Part shown: positions 52,433-60,853 of the stretch, in pieces | How positions within the stretch are numbered: the first letter of the stretch is position 1 | How the letters are laid out: every line of letters begins with the position of its first letter | Origin: an uncultured Eubacteriales bacterium | GTDB taxonomy: Bacteria > Bacillota > Clostridia > Oscillospirales > Acutalibacteraceae | Direction: 5' to 3' | DNA length: 64,000 bases | NCBI GenBank assembly: GCA_934486635.1 | Contig: CAKSPZ010000003.1 | Coordinates: 1-64,000, forward strand | Made by a program: the position numbers and the translations under genes | The notes under the pieces: generated by a model | What the model was told of the DNA's origin: nothing | Databases searched by the model: none | Seen by the model: the letters and a program-made list of their open reading frames with translations, nothing else

Positions 52433-52739
52433 AATAGCAGTAGTTGGAGACAGAGATAGCATATATGGTTTTGCTACATTGGGAATGGAAGTATTTCCGG
52501 TAAATGAAAATAATGAAGCTAAAAACATAATAAAAAAATTAATTAATGAAAATGTTGCTGTTATTTATTTAACAGAATCAATAGCACATGAAATTTATGA
52601 AGAAATTTCAGAATTAACTTCAGATAATATGGTGTCAGTAATACCCATTCCGGGACTTTTTGGAAATACAGGAATAGGTATGAAAAATGTAAAGAAATCG
52701 GTTGAAAAGGCAGTAGGAACTGATATTTTATTTTCATAA
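52425..52739 (+). CDS. ntpG: V-type ATPase subunit F (NtpG, central stalk)
   Basis: A 104-residue Rossmann-like protein. It begins MYRIAVVGDRDSIYGFATLGMEVFPV and has VAVIYLTESIAHEIYEEI and IPIPGLFGNTGIGMKNVKKSVEKAVG, near invariant in the family. It binds subunit D in the rotor shaft. Its ATG lies inside the end of ntpC. Confidence 0.95.
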   Translation: MYRIAVVGDRDSIYGFATLGMEVFPVNENNEAKNIIKKLINENVAVIYLTESIAHEIYEEISELTSDNMVSVIPIPGLFGNTGIGMKNVKKSVEKAVGTDILFS

Positions 52740-52781
52740 ATCTTTAATTTACAAAGACTAAATAGTTAAGCAGGTGAAAAA

Positions 52782-54548
52782 ATGAGTAGAGGTATTATAA
52801 AAAAAGTTGCAGGACCTCTTGTTATAGCAGAAGGCATGAAAGATGCTAATATGTTTGACGTTGTAAGAGTTAGTGAACAACGTTTAATTGGCGAGATAAT
52901 AGAAATGCATGGAGATAAAGCTTCAATTCAAGTATATGAAGAAACCTCAGGGTTGGGTCCTGGCTCACCTGTAGAATCAACTGGTGAACAGCTTAGCGTT
53001 GAATTAGGTCCAGGCCTTATTGGAAGCATTTTTGACGGCATACAACGTCCACTAGATGACATTATGAGGGTTTCAGGTAATAACTTGAAAAGAGGAGTGG
53101 AAGTTCCGGCCTTAAAAAGAGATATTAAGTGGAATTTTATTCCTTGCGTTGATGTAGGAGATAAAGTTGATGGCGGAGATATCATTGGAAATGTTTTAGA
53201 AACAGAACTAGTTAATCACAAAATTATGGTTCCTAATGGAATAAATGGTGTGGTTAAGTCTATAAAAGAGGGTAAGTATTCGGTTGATGAAGTTATAGCT
53301 GTAGTAAAAACAGATAAGGGCGATAAAGAACTAACTCTTTTGCAAAAATGGCCAGTTCGTATTGGAAGACCATATAAGAAAAAATTATCACCTAATATGC
53401 CACTTATTACAGGGCAACGTGTTATAGATACTTTATTCCCAATCGCTAAAGGTGGAGTGGCTTCAGTTCCGGGACCATTTGGTAGTGGAAAAACAGTAGT
53501 ACAACATCAGTTAGCAAAGTGGGCTGATGCAGATATAGTTGTATATATAGGTTGCGGTGAACGAGGAAATGAAATGACTGATGTATTAAATGAATTTCCA
53601 GAACTTATTGACCCAAAAACAGGACATTCGTTAATGAAACGTACAGTTCTTATTGCCAATACTTCAGATATGCCAGTTGCAGCTAGAGAAGCGTCAATAT
53701 ATACAGGTATAACTATAGCAGAGTATTTTAGAGATATGGGTTACTCAGTTGCTCTTATGGCAGATTCAACATCACGTTGGGCAGAGGCTTTAAGGGAAAT
53801 GTCTGGACGTCTCCAAGAAATGCCGGGTGAGGAAGGTTATCCTGCTTATTTGGGAAGTAGATTAGCACAGTTTTATGAAAGAGCTGGAAGAGTAATGTCT
53901 TTAGGCAGTGAACCAAGAGAAGGTGCTTTATCTGTTATAGGAGCAGTATCACCTCCGGGTGGAGATATCTCAGAACCAGTTTCACAAGCTACTTTAAGAA
54001 TAGTAAAAGTATTCTGGGGACTGGATTCATCATTAGCATATAGAAGACATTTTCCAGCTATTAACTGGCTTAACAGCTATTCTTTGTATGTAGATACCTT
54101 ATCAAATTGGTTCAATGAGAATGTAGATTCTTCATTCATGCAAAAGAGAAGCCAAATAATGAAACTTCTTCAAGAAGAAGCAGAACTTGAAGAAATAGTA
54201 AAGTTAGTTGGAATGGATGCTCTATCAGCTCAGGATAGATTAAAGTTGGAAGCAGCAAGGTCAATAAGAGAAGACTTTTTGCATCAAAATGCATTCCATG
54301 AAGAAGATACTTATACACCTATAAAAAAACAGTATTTAATGATGAAATTGGTTCTTGAATTTTATAATTTAACATCTCAGGCTGTGGAAAATGGTGTATC
54401 AGTTGACGAATTGTTAAAGTTACCGGTTAGGGAAAAAATAGGTAGATTTAAATATGTTGATAATAAAAAATCTGAAGATGAGTTTAACAATATATTAAAA
54501 AATATAACAGACGAAGTCGGAGCAACATTTAAAAAGGAGGATTATTAA
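52782..54548 (+). CDS. ntpA: V-type ATPase catalytic subunit A
   Basis: A 588-residue catalytic subunit. The P-loop is VPGPFGSGKTVVQHQLAKWAD, followed by YIGCGERGNEMTDVLNEFPEL, VALMADSTSRWAEALREMSGR (Walker B and Arg region) and the non-homologous insertion of A subunits near residues 110-190 (NVLETELVNHKIMVPNGING). Its stop overlaps the ntpB ATG by a single base (TAATG). AGGTGAAAA precedes the ATG. Confidence 0.98.
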   Translation: MSRGIIKKVAGPLVIAEGMKDANMFDVVRVSEQRLIGEIIEMHGDKASIQVYEETSGLGPGSPVESTGEQLSVELGPGLIGSIFDGIQRPLDDIMRVSGNNLKRGVEVPALKRDIKWNFIPCVDVGDKVDGGDIIGNVLETELVNHKIMVPNGINGVVKSIKEGKYSVDEVIAVVKTDKGDKELTLLQKWPVRIGRPYKKKLSPNMPLITGQRVIDTLFPIAKGGVASVPGPFGSGKTVVQHQLAKWADADIVVYIGCGERGNEMTDVLNEFPELIDPKTGHSLMKRTVLIANTSDMPVAAREASIYTGITIAEYFRDMGYSVALMADSTSRWAEALREMSGRLQEMPGEEGYPAYLGSRLAQFYERAGRVMSLGSEPREGALSVIGAVSPPGGDISEPVSQATLRIVKVFWGLDSSLAYRRHFPAINWLNSYSLYVDTLSNWFNENVDSSFMQKRSQIMKLLQEEAELEEIVKLVGMDALSAQDRLKLEAARSIREDFLHQNAFHEEDTYTPIKKQYLMMKLVLEFYNLTSQAVENGVSVDELLKLPVREKIGRFKYVDNKKSEDEFNNILKNITDEVGATFKKEDY

Positions 54549-55927
54549 TGCCTAAAGAATATAAAACAATAGAAGAGGTAGCAGGTCCTTTAATGTTGGT
54601 TCGAGGTGTTGAGAATGTTAATTTTGATGACCTTGGAGAAATAGAACTTGCAAACGGGGATAAAAGACGTTGTAGAGTACTTGAAATTGATGGAACCAAT
54701 GCATTAGTACAATTATTTGAAAATTCAGCAGGAATAAATTTGTCAAATAGTAAAGTGCGTTTTTTAGGAAGAAGTATGAGTCTTGGAGTATCTATTGATA
54801 TGTTAAGCCGTGTATTTGATGGTTTGGGAAGACCAATAGATGATGGTCCTGAAATTTTACCAGAAAAACGTATGGATGTAAATGGATTGCCAATGAATCC
54901 GGCTGCCAGAAATTATCCTCAAGAATTTATTCAAACCGGGGTTTCAGCAATAGATGGGTTAAATACCTTGGTAAGGGGCCAAAAGTTACCGATATTTTCA
55001 GCAAGTGGATTGCCACATGCAAATTTAGCAGCACAAATTGCTCGACAAGCTAAAGTAAGAGGAACAAAAGAACCATTTGCAGTTGTTTTTGCTGCAATGG
55101 GTATTACTTTTGAAGAAGCTCATTACTTTGTGGAAAGCTTTAAAGAAACCGGAGCAATAGACAGAACAGTTATGTTTATGAATTTAGCTAATGACCCGGC
55201 TGTTGAACGAATTGCAACTCCTAAGATGGCATTAACTGCAGCTGAATATTTAGCATTTGAAAAAAATATGCACGTATTAGTTATTATGACGGATATAACT
55301 AATTATGCAGATGCATTACGAGAAGTATCAGCAGCACGTCGAGAAGTTCCGGGCAGAAGAGGATACCCAGGCTACATGTATACAGACCTTGCATCTCTTT
55401 ATGAAAGAGCAGGAAGACAAAAAGGTAAAGATGGAAGTATCACGCTTATACCGATTCTTACAATGCCAGAGGACGACAAAACTCATCCTATCCCGGATTT
55501 AACAGGTTATATAACTGAAGGACAAATAATACTTAGCAGAGAACTTTATAGGAAAGGTGTAACTCCACCTATTGATGTTTTACCTTCACTTTCAAGGCTT
55601 AAAGATAAAGGTATAGGAGAGGGAAAAACTAGGGAAGACCATGCCAATACAATGAACCAATTATTTGCAGCTTATGCAAGAGGGAAAGAAGCAAAAGAAT
55701 TAATGGTTATATTAGGTGAGGCAGCGTTAACTGATATAGACAAACTATATGCTAAGTTTGCAGATGCTTTTGAAAATGAATATGTCTCTCAAGGTTATGA
55801 AAATAATAGAAGTATTGAAGAGACTTTAGATATTGGCTGGAAATTGCTTTCAATTTTGCCAAGAAGCGAATTAAAGCGAATAAAGGATGAGTATTTGGAT
55901 AAATACTATGGAAAAAGTGGTGACTAA
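54548..55927 (+). CDS. ntpB: V-type ATPase regulatory subunit B
   Basis: A 459-residue subunit, P-loop degenerate as usual for B: KLPIFSASGLPHANLAAQIARQA. FVVF-type AVVFAAMGITFEEA, MTDITNYADALREVSAARREVPGRRGYPGYMYTDL (contains the catalytic-interface Arg) and EGKTREDHANTMNQLFAAYARG are highly conserved. It starts at the TAATG overlap with ntpA with AAGGAGG upstream. Confidence 0.98.
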   Translation: MPKEYKTIEEVAGPLMLVRGVENVNFDDLGEIELANGDKRRCRVLEIDGTNALVQLFENSAGINLSNSKVRFLGRSMSLGVSIDMLSRVFDGLGRPIDDGPEILPEKRMDVNGLPMNPAARNYPQEFIQTGVSAIDGLNTLVRGQKLPIFSASGLPHANLAAQIARQAKVRGTKEPFAVVFAAMGITFEEAHYFVESFKETGAIDRTVMFMNLANDPAVERIATPKMALTAAEYLAFEKNMHVLVIMTDITNYADALREVSAARREVPGRRGYPGYMYTDLASLYERAGRQKGKDGSITLIPILTMPEDDKTHPIPDLTGYITEGQIILSRELYRKGVTPPIDVLPSLSRLKDKGIGEGKTREDHANTMNQLFAAYARGKEAKELMVILGEAALTDIDKLYAKFADAFENEYVSQGYENNRSIEETLDIGWKLLSILPRSELKRIKDEYLDKYYGKSGD

Positions 55928-55929
55928 TT

Positions 55930-56556
55930 ATGGCAAATGTTCAAATTAATCCTACAAGAATGGAATTGACAAGATTAAAAAAGAAACGAACGGTAGCGGT
56001 TAGGGGCCATAAGCTTTTAAAAGACAAAAGAGACGAATTGATGAAACAATTTATTTCTATGGTTGAAGAAAATAAAAATTTGCGGGAAAAAGTTGAAAAC
56101 GGAATAAAAAAAGCTAATCAAAAATTTCTTTTAGCACGTTCTGAGATGAGTAATGAATTTCTAAATACAGCATTATTAGCGTCAAAACAGTCTGTAACTT
56201 TAAATTTGGAAACTAAAAATATTATGAGTGTTAATGTTCCAAAATTTAATTATACTACAAGAACAGCAGATGAAAATGACATTTATTCATATGGATTGGC
56301 TTTTACATCTTCAGGTCTTGATGATGCAGTTAAAGAACTTTCTGATATTTTTGAAGATATGTTAAGGCTTGCAGAAAAAGAAAAAGCTTGTCAACTTTTA
56401 GCATCGGAAATAGAAAAAACTCGTCGCAGGGTAAATGCACTTGAATATGTGGTAATTCCTCAAACACAAGACGGGATTAAATATATATCAATGAAACTGG
56501 ATGAAAATGAAAGAAGCGCTCAGGTAAGATTAATGAAAACCGGTGCAACAAAATAA
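55930..56556 (+). CDS. ntpD: V-type ATPase subunit D (central shaft)
   Basis: A 208-residue protein of two long helices forming the shaft: INPTRMELTRLKKKRTVAVRGHKLLKDKRDELM at the N-terminus (all-family signature) and TRRRVNALEYVVIPQTQDGIKYISMKLDENER at the C-terminus. It turns in the A3B3 barrel. It begins two bases after ntpB. The strong terminator after the stop ends the operon. Confidence 0.97.
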   Translation: MANVQINPTRMELTRLKKKRTVAVRGHKLLKDKRDELMKQFISMVEENKNLREKVENGIKKANQKFLLARSEMSNEFLNTALLASKQSVTLNLETKNIMSVNVPKFNYTTRTADENDIYSYGLAFTSSGLDDAVKELSDIFEDMLRLAEKEKACQLLASEIEKTRRRVNALEYVVIPQTQDGIKYISMKLDENERSAQVRLMKTGATK

Positions 56557-56590
56557 AAAAAGCCGGTACATTTGTACCGGCTTTTTTTGT
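56555..56590. terminator. Bidirectional terminator after ntpD and the second GG peptide
   Basis: AAAAAAAGCCGGTACA pairs with TGTACCGGCTTTTTTT over a two-base loop, ending in T on both strands. It separates ntpD from the convergent small peptide gene at 56605-56763. Confidence 0.88.
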
Positions 56591-56604
56591 ATATAACTGA
56601 AAAT

Positions 56605-56763
56605 TTATTTCTTTTTATCTTTTGAGCGACCTGTTAGAAATGCATGTTGTATACCGCTAATACCGTGATAAAGTTGACCACCAGAAACATTATTTAAGTC
56701 TTCTGCTTTTAATTTTTTATTTTTATCAGAGGATATTTCAATATTTTTTTCTTTTTTTGACAT
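56605..56763 (-). CDS. 52-residue double-glycine-leader peptide
   Basis: ATG 56763 with AAGAAGG seven bases upstream. The first 27 residues are polar, then LKAEDLNNVSGG carries the GG-type cleavage motif (Gly28-Gly29). The remainder of 23 residues begins QLYHGISGIQHAFLTGR and ends in a Lys-rich tail, with no Cys. Promoter hexamers are a perfect consensus (56797-56825), so strong expression is expected. As with the 74-residue peptide at 29021 there is no peptidase-transporter nearby. Possibly a secreted signal or bacteriocin; this is inferred from the leader only. Confidence 0.62.
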   Translation of the reverse strand: MSKKEKNIEISSDKNKKLKAEDLNNVSGGQLYHGISGIQHAFLTGRSKDKKK

Positions 56764-56796
56764 AAAAAAACCTTCTTTCCAACATTCATTAGTGCG

Positions 56797-56825
56797 ATTA
56801 TAACAAAAATAATGAAATTTGTCAA
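56797..56825 (-). promoter_or_regulatory. Consensus promoter of the second GG peptide
   Basis: On the minus strand TTGACA (56825-56820), 17-base spacer, TATAAT (56802-56797), also with an extended TG (TGTTATAAT). This is the strongest promoter match I saw in the window. Transcription would begin about 27 bases before the ATG. Confidence 0.85.
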
Positions 56826-56895
56826 GGCAAAATGTGAATACATAAAAATAAATTGTGCTTTAAGTAGAATTTTAAAAGAAAAGGAGTCTTTTTAT

Positions 56896-58059
56896 ATGAC
56901 TGACTTGTTAATTAAATTATTTATAAGAGATAATCAAACAGATGACCCAAACGTAAGGCATAAATATGGAATGTTAAGTGGAATGGTAGGAATAACATCA
57001 AATTTACTTTTGTGCATATTAAAATTTATATCTGGAATAATGAGTTCATCGATAGCTATTATAGCTGATGCTTTTAACAATTTATCAGATGCAGTGTCGT
57101 CTATTGTAACTTTAGTGGGATTTAAAGTATCAAATAGGCCGGCTGATAAACAACATCCATTTGGCTATGGAAGAATAGAATATGTATCAGGTCTTATAGT
57201 TTCAGTTATAATAGTGTTTATGGGTATAGAACTAATTAGTTCATCAATAGAAAAATTAATTTCTCAGGAAATATCCACCTTAAATTGGTATGCTTTTTTT
57301 GTGCTTGTATTTTCATTGCTATTAAAAGTATGGTTATTTATTTTTAACAGTAAGTTAAGTAAAAAGATAAAATCGGTTACTTTAAAAACAATATCATTTG
57401 ATAGTTTAAGTGATGCAATAGCAACATCTACGGTTATAATTGGAATGATAATAACATATTTTACAGGATTTTCTGTTGATGGGTATGCTGGAATCATTGT
57501 TGCTCTTTTTATTATTTATACAGGGATAAATACAGCAAAAGGTACATTAAATCCTTTAATAGGGCAAAAACCGGATAAAAAATTTGTAGAAAAATTGAGA
57601 AAAGAAGTGCTTTCATATAAAGAGATAATAGGAGTACATGATATATTGGTTCACAATTATGGACCAAATACAATTTTAGTATCAATGCATACAGAAGTAC
57701 CTTCTGATATGTCAATTTTACGATTACACAAAGTAATAGATAAAATTGAATGTAATATAAAAGAAAAGTATAAATGTATGGTAATAATACATATGGATCC
57801 GGTTATAGTCAATCAAGAAATAATAGATTTAATGGCTCCTAAAATTAGTGATTTTTTGTCAACTATAAATGCTAATATATTAGCAGAAGATTTTAGATTA
57901 ATAGAGGATGAGGGGGTTATACATTTAATTTTTGATGTACTTGTTCCTGAAAATTTAGAAATGAATAAAGATGTGCTTATAAAATCATTAAAAGGATACG
58001 TTAAGAACCTAAATAGTAGTTATAAATGCATAATACATGTGAGACGATATAAATCATAA
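56896..58059 (+). CDS. Cation diffusion facilitator family transporter
   Basis: A 387-residue protein. Six membrane helices in the first 220 residues: GMLSGMVGITSNLLLCILKF, ADAFNNLSDAVSSIVTLVGF (metal site A with the Asp pair D-x3-D), KQHPFGYGRIEYVSGLIVSV (His-Pro-Phe-Gly hallmark), and SFDSLSDAIATSTVIIG for the second Asp pair. The C-terminal cytoplasmic domain (about 230-330) has GVHDILVHNYGPNTILVSMHTEVP and a further ~70-residue extension. It exports divalent metals (Zn, Mn, Fe, Co) against protons; the metal is unknown. ATG 56896 is used because AAGGAG lies upstream and the earlier in-frame ATG lies in the GG-peptide promoter. Confidence 0.9.
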   Translation: MTDLLIKLFIRDNQTDDPNVRHKYGMLSGMVGITSNLLLCILKFISGIMSSSIAIIADAFNNLSDAVSSIVTLVGFKVSNRPADKQHPFGYGRIEYVSGLIVSVIIVFMGIELISSSIEKLISQEISTLNWYAFFVLVFSLLLKVWLFIFNSKLSKKIKSVTLKTISFDSLSDAIATSTVIIGMIITYFTGFSVDGYAGIIVALFIIYTGINTAKGTLNPLIGQKPDKKFVEKLRKEVLSYKEIIGVHDILVHNYGPNTILVSMHTEVPSDMSILRLHKVIDKIECNIKEKYKCMVIIHMDPVIVNQEIIDLMAPKISDFLSTINANILAEDFRLIEDEGVIHLIFDVLVPENLEMNKDVLIKSLKGYVKNLNSSYKCIIHVRRYKS

Positions 58060-58068
58060 GGACTTTTA

Positions 58069-58097
58069 TTGACTGATTATTATTCATTTAGTATAAT
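58069..58097 (+). promoter_or_regulatory. Promoter of asnS
   Basis: TTGACT (58069-58074), 17-base spacer, TATAAT (58092-58097). Transcription begins near 58104, so the leader is about 100 bases and has a purine-rich AGAAGGGTGGGGAAAG (about 58123-58138) and a hairpin. Confidence 0.7.
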
Positions 58098-58149
58098 TAA
58101 ACAATAGGGAAATCTTAATATAAGAAGGGTGGGGAAAGTGTGATTAATT

Positions 58150-58179
58150 AAATTGGTTTTTAAAATTTAAAACCAATTT
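58150..58179 (+). other. Hairpin in the asnS leader
   Basis: AAATTGGTTTT (58150-58160) pairs with AAAACCAATTT (58169-58179), 11 bp. No T tract follows, so not a terminator. It lies between the purine-rich ribosome-binding-like sequence near 58130 and the ATG at 58205, which itself has no ribosome binding site. Folding might alter the effective distance; speculative. Confidence 0.5.
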
Positions 58180-58204
58180 ATAAATTATTCATACGCTTAT
58201 TATA

Positions 58205-59599
58205 ATGAAAAGAATAGAAATAGCTGAACTTTATAAAAATACTTGTGTGCACGCTGACACTAATGTAACAGTTTGTGGATGGGTTAAAACTATAAGAGAT
58301 TCCAAATCATTAGGTTTTATGCAGATTAACGATGGTAGCTTTTTTAAAGATGTACAAGTAGTATTTTTAGAAGAGAAAATAGATAACTTTAAGGACATAG
58401 CTAAATTAAATGTAGGTTCATCTGTTATAGTTAATGGAAAGTTAATATTGACTCCGGAAGCAAAACAACCTTTTGAAATACAAGCAGAAAAAATAACTAT
58501 AGAAGGTAAATCTACAAGTGAGTATCCATTACAAAAAAAGCGTCACACTTTAGAATATCTTAGAACTATAGCTCATTTACGTCCAAGAACAAATACATTT
58601 AGTGCAGCATATAGAGTAAGATCTGCAGCGGCTTATGCAATTCATAAGTTCTTTCAAGAAAGAGGTTTTATATATGCGCATACCCCTGTAATAACAGGGA
58701 GTGACTGTGAAGGTGCAGGAGAAATGTTTACAATTACTACTCTTGACCTTGAAAATGTTCCAAAGACTAAAGATGGAAAAGTAGACTACTCTAAAGACTT
58801 CTTCCAAAAGCACACTTCACTTACAGTATCCGGTCAGTTAGAGGGAGAGTGTATGGCGATGGCTTTTGGTAAAATATATACTTTTGGCCCTACATTTAGA
58901 GCTGAAAAATCATATACACAAAGGCATGCAGCAGAATTTTGGATGATAGAGCCAGAATTAGCTTTTGCAGATCTTACAGATGTTATGGAAGTAGCAGAGG
59001 ACATGATGAAGTTTGTTATAGATTATGTATTGAAAACTTGTCCAGCAGACATGGAGTTTTTTAATGAATTCTTCGATAAGGGATTACTTGAAAGACTAAA
59101 TAATATTGTAAATTCAGATTTTGGTGTAGTGACTTATACAGATGCAGTGAAAATCTTAGAAGAAAACAATGATAAATTTGAGTATAAGGTTTCATGGGGC
59201 GTGGATTTGCAAACAGAGCATGAAAAATATTTAACAGAACAAATATACAAAAAACCGGTATTTGTTATTAATTACCCAAAAGAAATAAAATCATTTTATA
59301 TGAGAGAAAATGAAGATGGAAAAACAGTAGCGGCTATGGACCTTTTAGTTCCTGGAATAGGAGAAATTATAGGTGGAAGTCAGCGTGAGGAAAGACTAGA
59401 ACGTTTAACAGAAAGAATGGAAGAGTTAAATTTACCTGAAGAAGATTATTGGTGGTACCTTGACCTTAGACGCTATGGAACTGCAGTTCATTCAGGGTTT
59501 GGTTTAGGATTTGAAAGACTTATTATGTATTTAACAGGAATACAAAATATCAGAGATGTGCTTCCATTCCCAAGAACTACAGGAACAGCAGAATTTTAA
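58205..59599 (+). CDS. asnS: Asparaginyl-tRNA synthetase
   Basis: A 464-residue class II synthetase. An OB-fold anticodon domain (about 15-115, VTVCGWVKTIRDSKSLGFMQINDGS) is followed by the catalytic domain: YRVRSAAAYAIHKFFQERGFIYAHTP (motif 1), GPTFRAEKSYTQRHAAEFWMIEPEL (motif 2), and GFGLGFERLIMYLTG (motif 3). The AsnRS-specific GEIIGGSQREERLE is present. Length is normal. Immediately upstream (TACGCTTATTATA) no ribosome binding site is visible. It is monocistronic, with tRNA-Ser 150 bases downstream. Confidence 0.97.
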   Translation: MKRIEIAELYKNTCVHADTNVTVCGWVKTIRDSKSLGFMQINDGSFFKDVQVVFLEEKIDNFKDIAKLNVGSSVIVNGKLILTPEAKQPFEIQAEKITIEGKSTSEYPLQKKRHTLEYLRTIAHLRPRTNTFSAAYRVRSAAAYAIHKFFQERGFIYAHTPVITGSDCEGAGEMFTITTLDLENVPKTKDGKVDYSKDFFQKHTSLTVSGQLEGECMAMAFGKIYTFGPTFRAEKSYTQRHAAEFWMIEPELAFADLTDVMEVAEDMMKFVIDYVLKTCPADMEFFNEFFDKGLLERLNNIVNSDFGVVTYTDAVKILEENNDKFEYKVSWGVDLQTEHEKYLTEQIYKKPVFVINYPKEIKSFYMRENEDGKTVAAMDLLVPGIGEIIGGSQREERLERLTERMEELNLPEEDYWWYLDLRRYGTAVHSGFGLGFERLIMYLTGIQNIRDVLPFPRTTGTAEF

Positions 59600-59698
59600 A
59601 AATTTAAATTTTTAAATTGAATTTTATAGCTACGATTAATAGAATAAAAGAAAATGGCATTACCACTTAATATATTATAATTTTTATAACAAAAGTAC

Positions 59699-59727
59699 TT
59701 GATTTTTAAATAAGTTTGTTATATAAT
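59699..59727 (+). promoter_or_regulatory. Promoter of tRNA-Ser
   Basis: TTGATT (59699-59704), 17-base spacer, TATAAT (59722-59727), about 20 bases ahead of the tRNA 5' end. Confidence 0.65.
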
Positions 59728-59748
59728 ATTTAAGCACTGTGATGCTAA

Positions 59749-59841
59749 GGAGAGGTGTCCGAGCTGGCCGAAGGAGCACGATTGGAAATCGTGTAAACCG
59801 CTAAAACGGTTTCTGGGGTTCGAATCCCCATCTCTCCGCCA
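59749..59841 (+). tRNA. tRNA-Ser (anticodon GGA)
   Basis: A 93-base tRNA with encoded CCA (59839-59841). Acceptor GGAGAGG pairs with TCTCTCC (one G-T), discriminator G, anticodon stem CACGA/TCGTG around ATTGGAAA with anticodon GGA at 59784-59786 reading UCC/UCU, a long class II variable arm (ACCGCTAAAACGGT), and T arm GGGGTTCGAATCCCC. The length of the variable arm identifies the serine type. Confidence 0.97.
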
Positions 59842-59846
59842 TTTTT

Positions 59847-59890
59847 ATAACTCAAAATTGGCTTAAGGCCAGTTTTGAGTTATTATTTTA
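59847..59890 (+). terminator. Terminator of tRNA-Ser
   Basis: ATAACTCAAAA-TGGC pairs with GCCA-TTTTGAGTTAT (one mismatch) with a small loop; T-rich tail TATTTTAT follows. Confidence 0.75.
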
Positions 59891-59914
59891 TCAATAAAGG
59901 ACAGGAGTGAATAT

Positions 59915-60853
59915 GTGAAAAGTGAGTGTGTTTGTGTAATCGGTGGTACAAATGTAGATATAACAGCTACACCTTATAGTGGTTTAATAAATGGCGATTC
60001 TGTTCCGGGCAAAAGTAATATGTTTTTTGGAGGAGTAGGAAGAAATATTGCAGAAAACCTTGTAAGGTTAGGGTTAAATGTAAATTTAATTACTGCGATT
60101 GGTGATGATGTAAATTCAATTAATTTACAAAATGACTGTAAATTAAAAAATATATCAATGACTGGTTCTTTACAATTAAAAAATACAGATATGTCAACAT
60201 ATATTTGTATAAATGATAACTTTGGAGAAATGCAATATGCAGTGTCAAGTATGGATATATACAATTATATAACGCCTGAATATATTTCTAACTATATGGA
60301 TTTTATTAATTCAGCAAGTGTCTGTATTATAGATACAAACATTCCACAGGAAACTATTTCATATATTATAAAAAATTGTAAGGTACCATTATTTGTAGAT
60401 ACGGTTTCTGTAAATAAAGCTAAAAAGATAAAAAACAGTTTAAGCAACATATATACCTTAAAACCTAATTTATTGGAAGCAGAATTATTAACAGGAATAA
60501 AAATAAGAAGTCATGAAGATTTAAAAAGATGTGCAAATGAACTTTTAAATAAAGGAATAAAAAATGTGTATATATCTATGGGTAAAGATGGAATATTTTG
60601 TACCGATGGAAAAATATATGAATTAATACCATGTTTTAATGTAAAAGTTGTCAACACTACAGGAGCAGGAGACAGTTTTCTTTCAGCGCTTGTATATTCT
60701 TATATTAAAAATTTTGATATTGTAAGTGCCGCAAAGTTGGGATTAGCTGCGTCTAGTTTGTGTATATCATCAAATATGCCTGTTAGTGATCAACTGTCAT
60801 ATGAAACTTTAAGAAAATTATTAGAAAATCAGGAGGCTAATTATGAATATTAA
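59915..60853 (+). CDS. psuK: PfkB-family kinase, probable pseudouridine kinase
   Basis: A 312-residue ribokinase-fold enzyme. Starts with GTG after GGACAGGAG. CVIGGTNVDITATPYSGL and SNMFFGGVGRNIAENLVRLGLNVNLITAIGDD form the substrate site; VVNTTGAGDSFLSALVYSY contains the catalytic Asp and anion hole. The neighbour psuG (11-base overlap) identifies the pathway: pseudouridine is phosphorylated to pseudouridine-5'-phosphate, which PsuG splits into uracil and ribose-5-phosphate. Alone the PfkB fold could use other sugars or nucleosides. Confidence 0.87.
   Translation: MKSECVCVIGGTNVDITATPYSGLINGDSVPGKSNMFFGGVGRNIAENLVRLGLNVNLITAIGDDVNSINLQNDCKLKNISMTGSLQLKNTDMSTYICINDNFGEMQYAVSSMDIYNYITPEYISNYMDFINSASVCIIDTNIPQETISYIIKNCKVPLFVDTVSVNKAKKIKNSLSNIYTLKPNLLEAELLTGIKIRSHEDLKRCANELLNKGIKNVYISMGKDGIFCTDGKIYELIPCFNVKVVNTTGAGDSFLSALVYSYIKNFDIVSAAKLGLAASSLCISSNMPVSDQLSYETLRKLLENQEANYEY

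Noticed and set aside
56812..56895. N-terminal extension of the CDF transporter from ATG 56812
   Set aside because: The extension overlaps the consensus promoter of the divergent GG peptide, and ATG 56896 has AAGGAG at proper distance and matches family N-termini.
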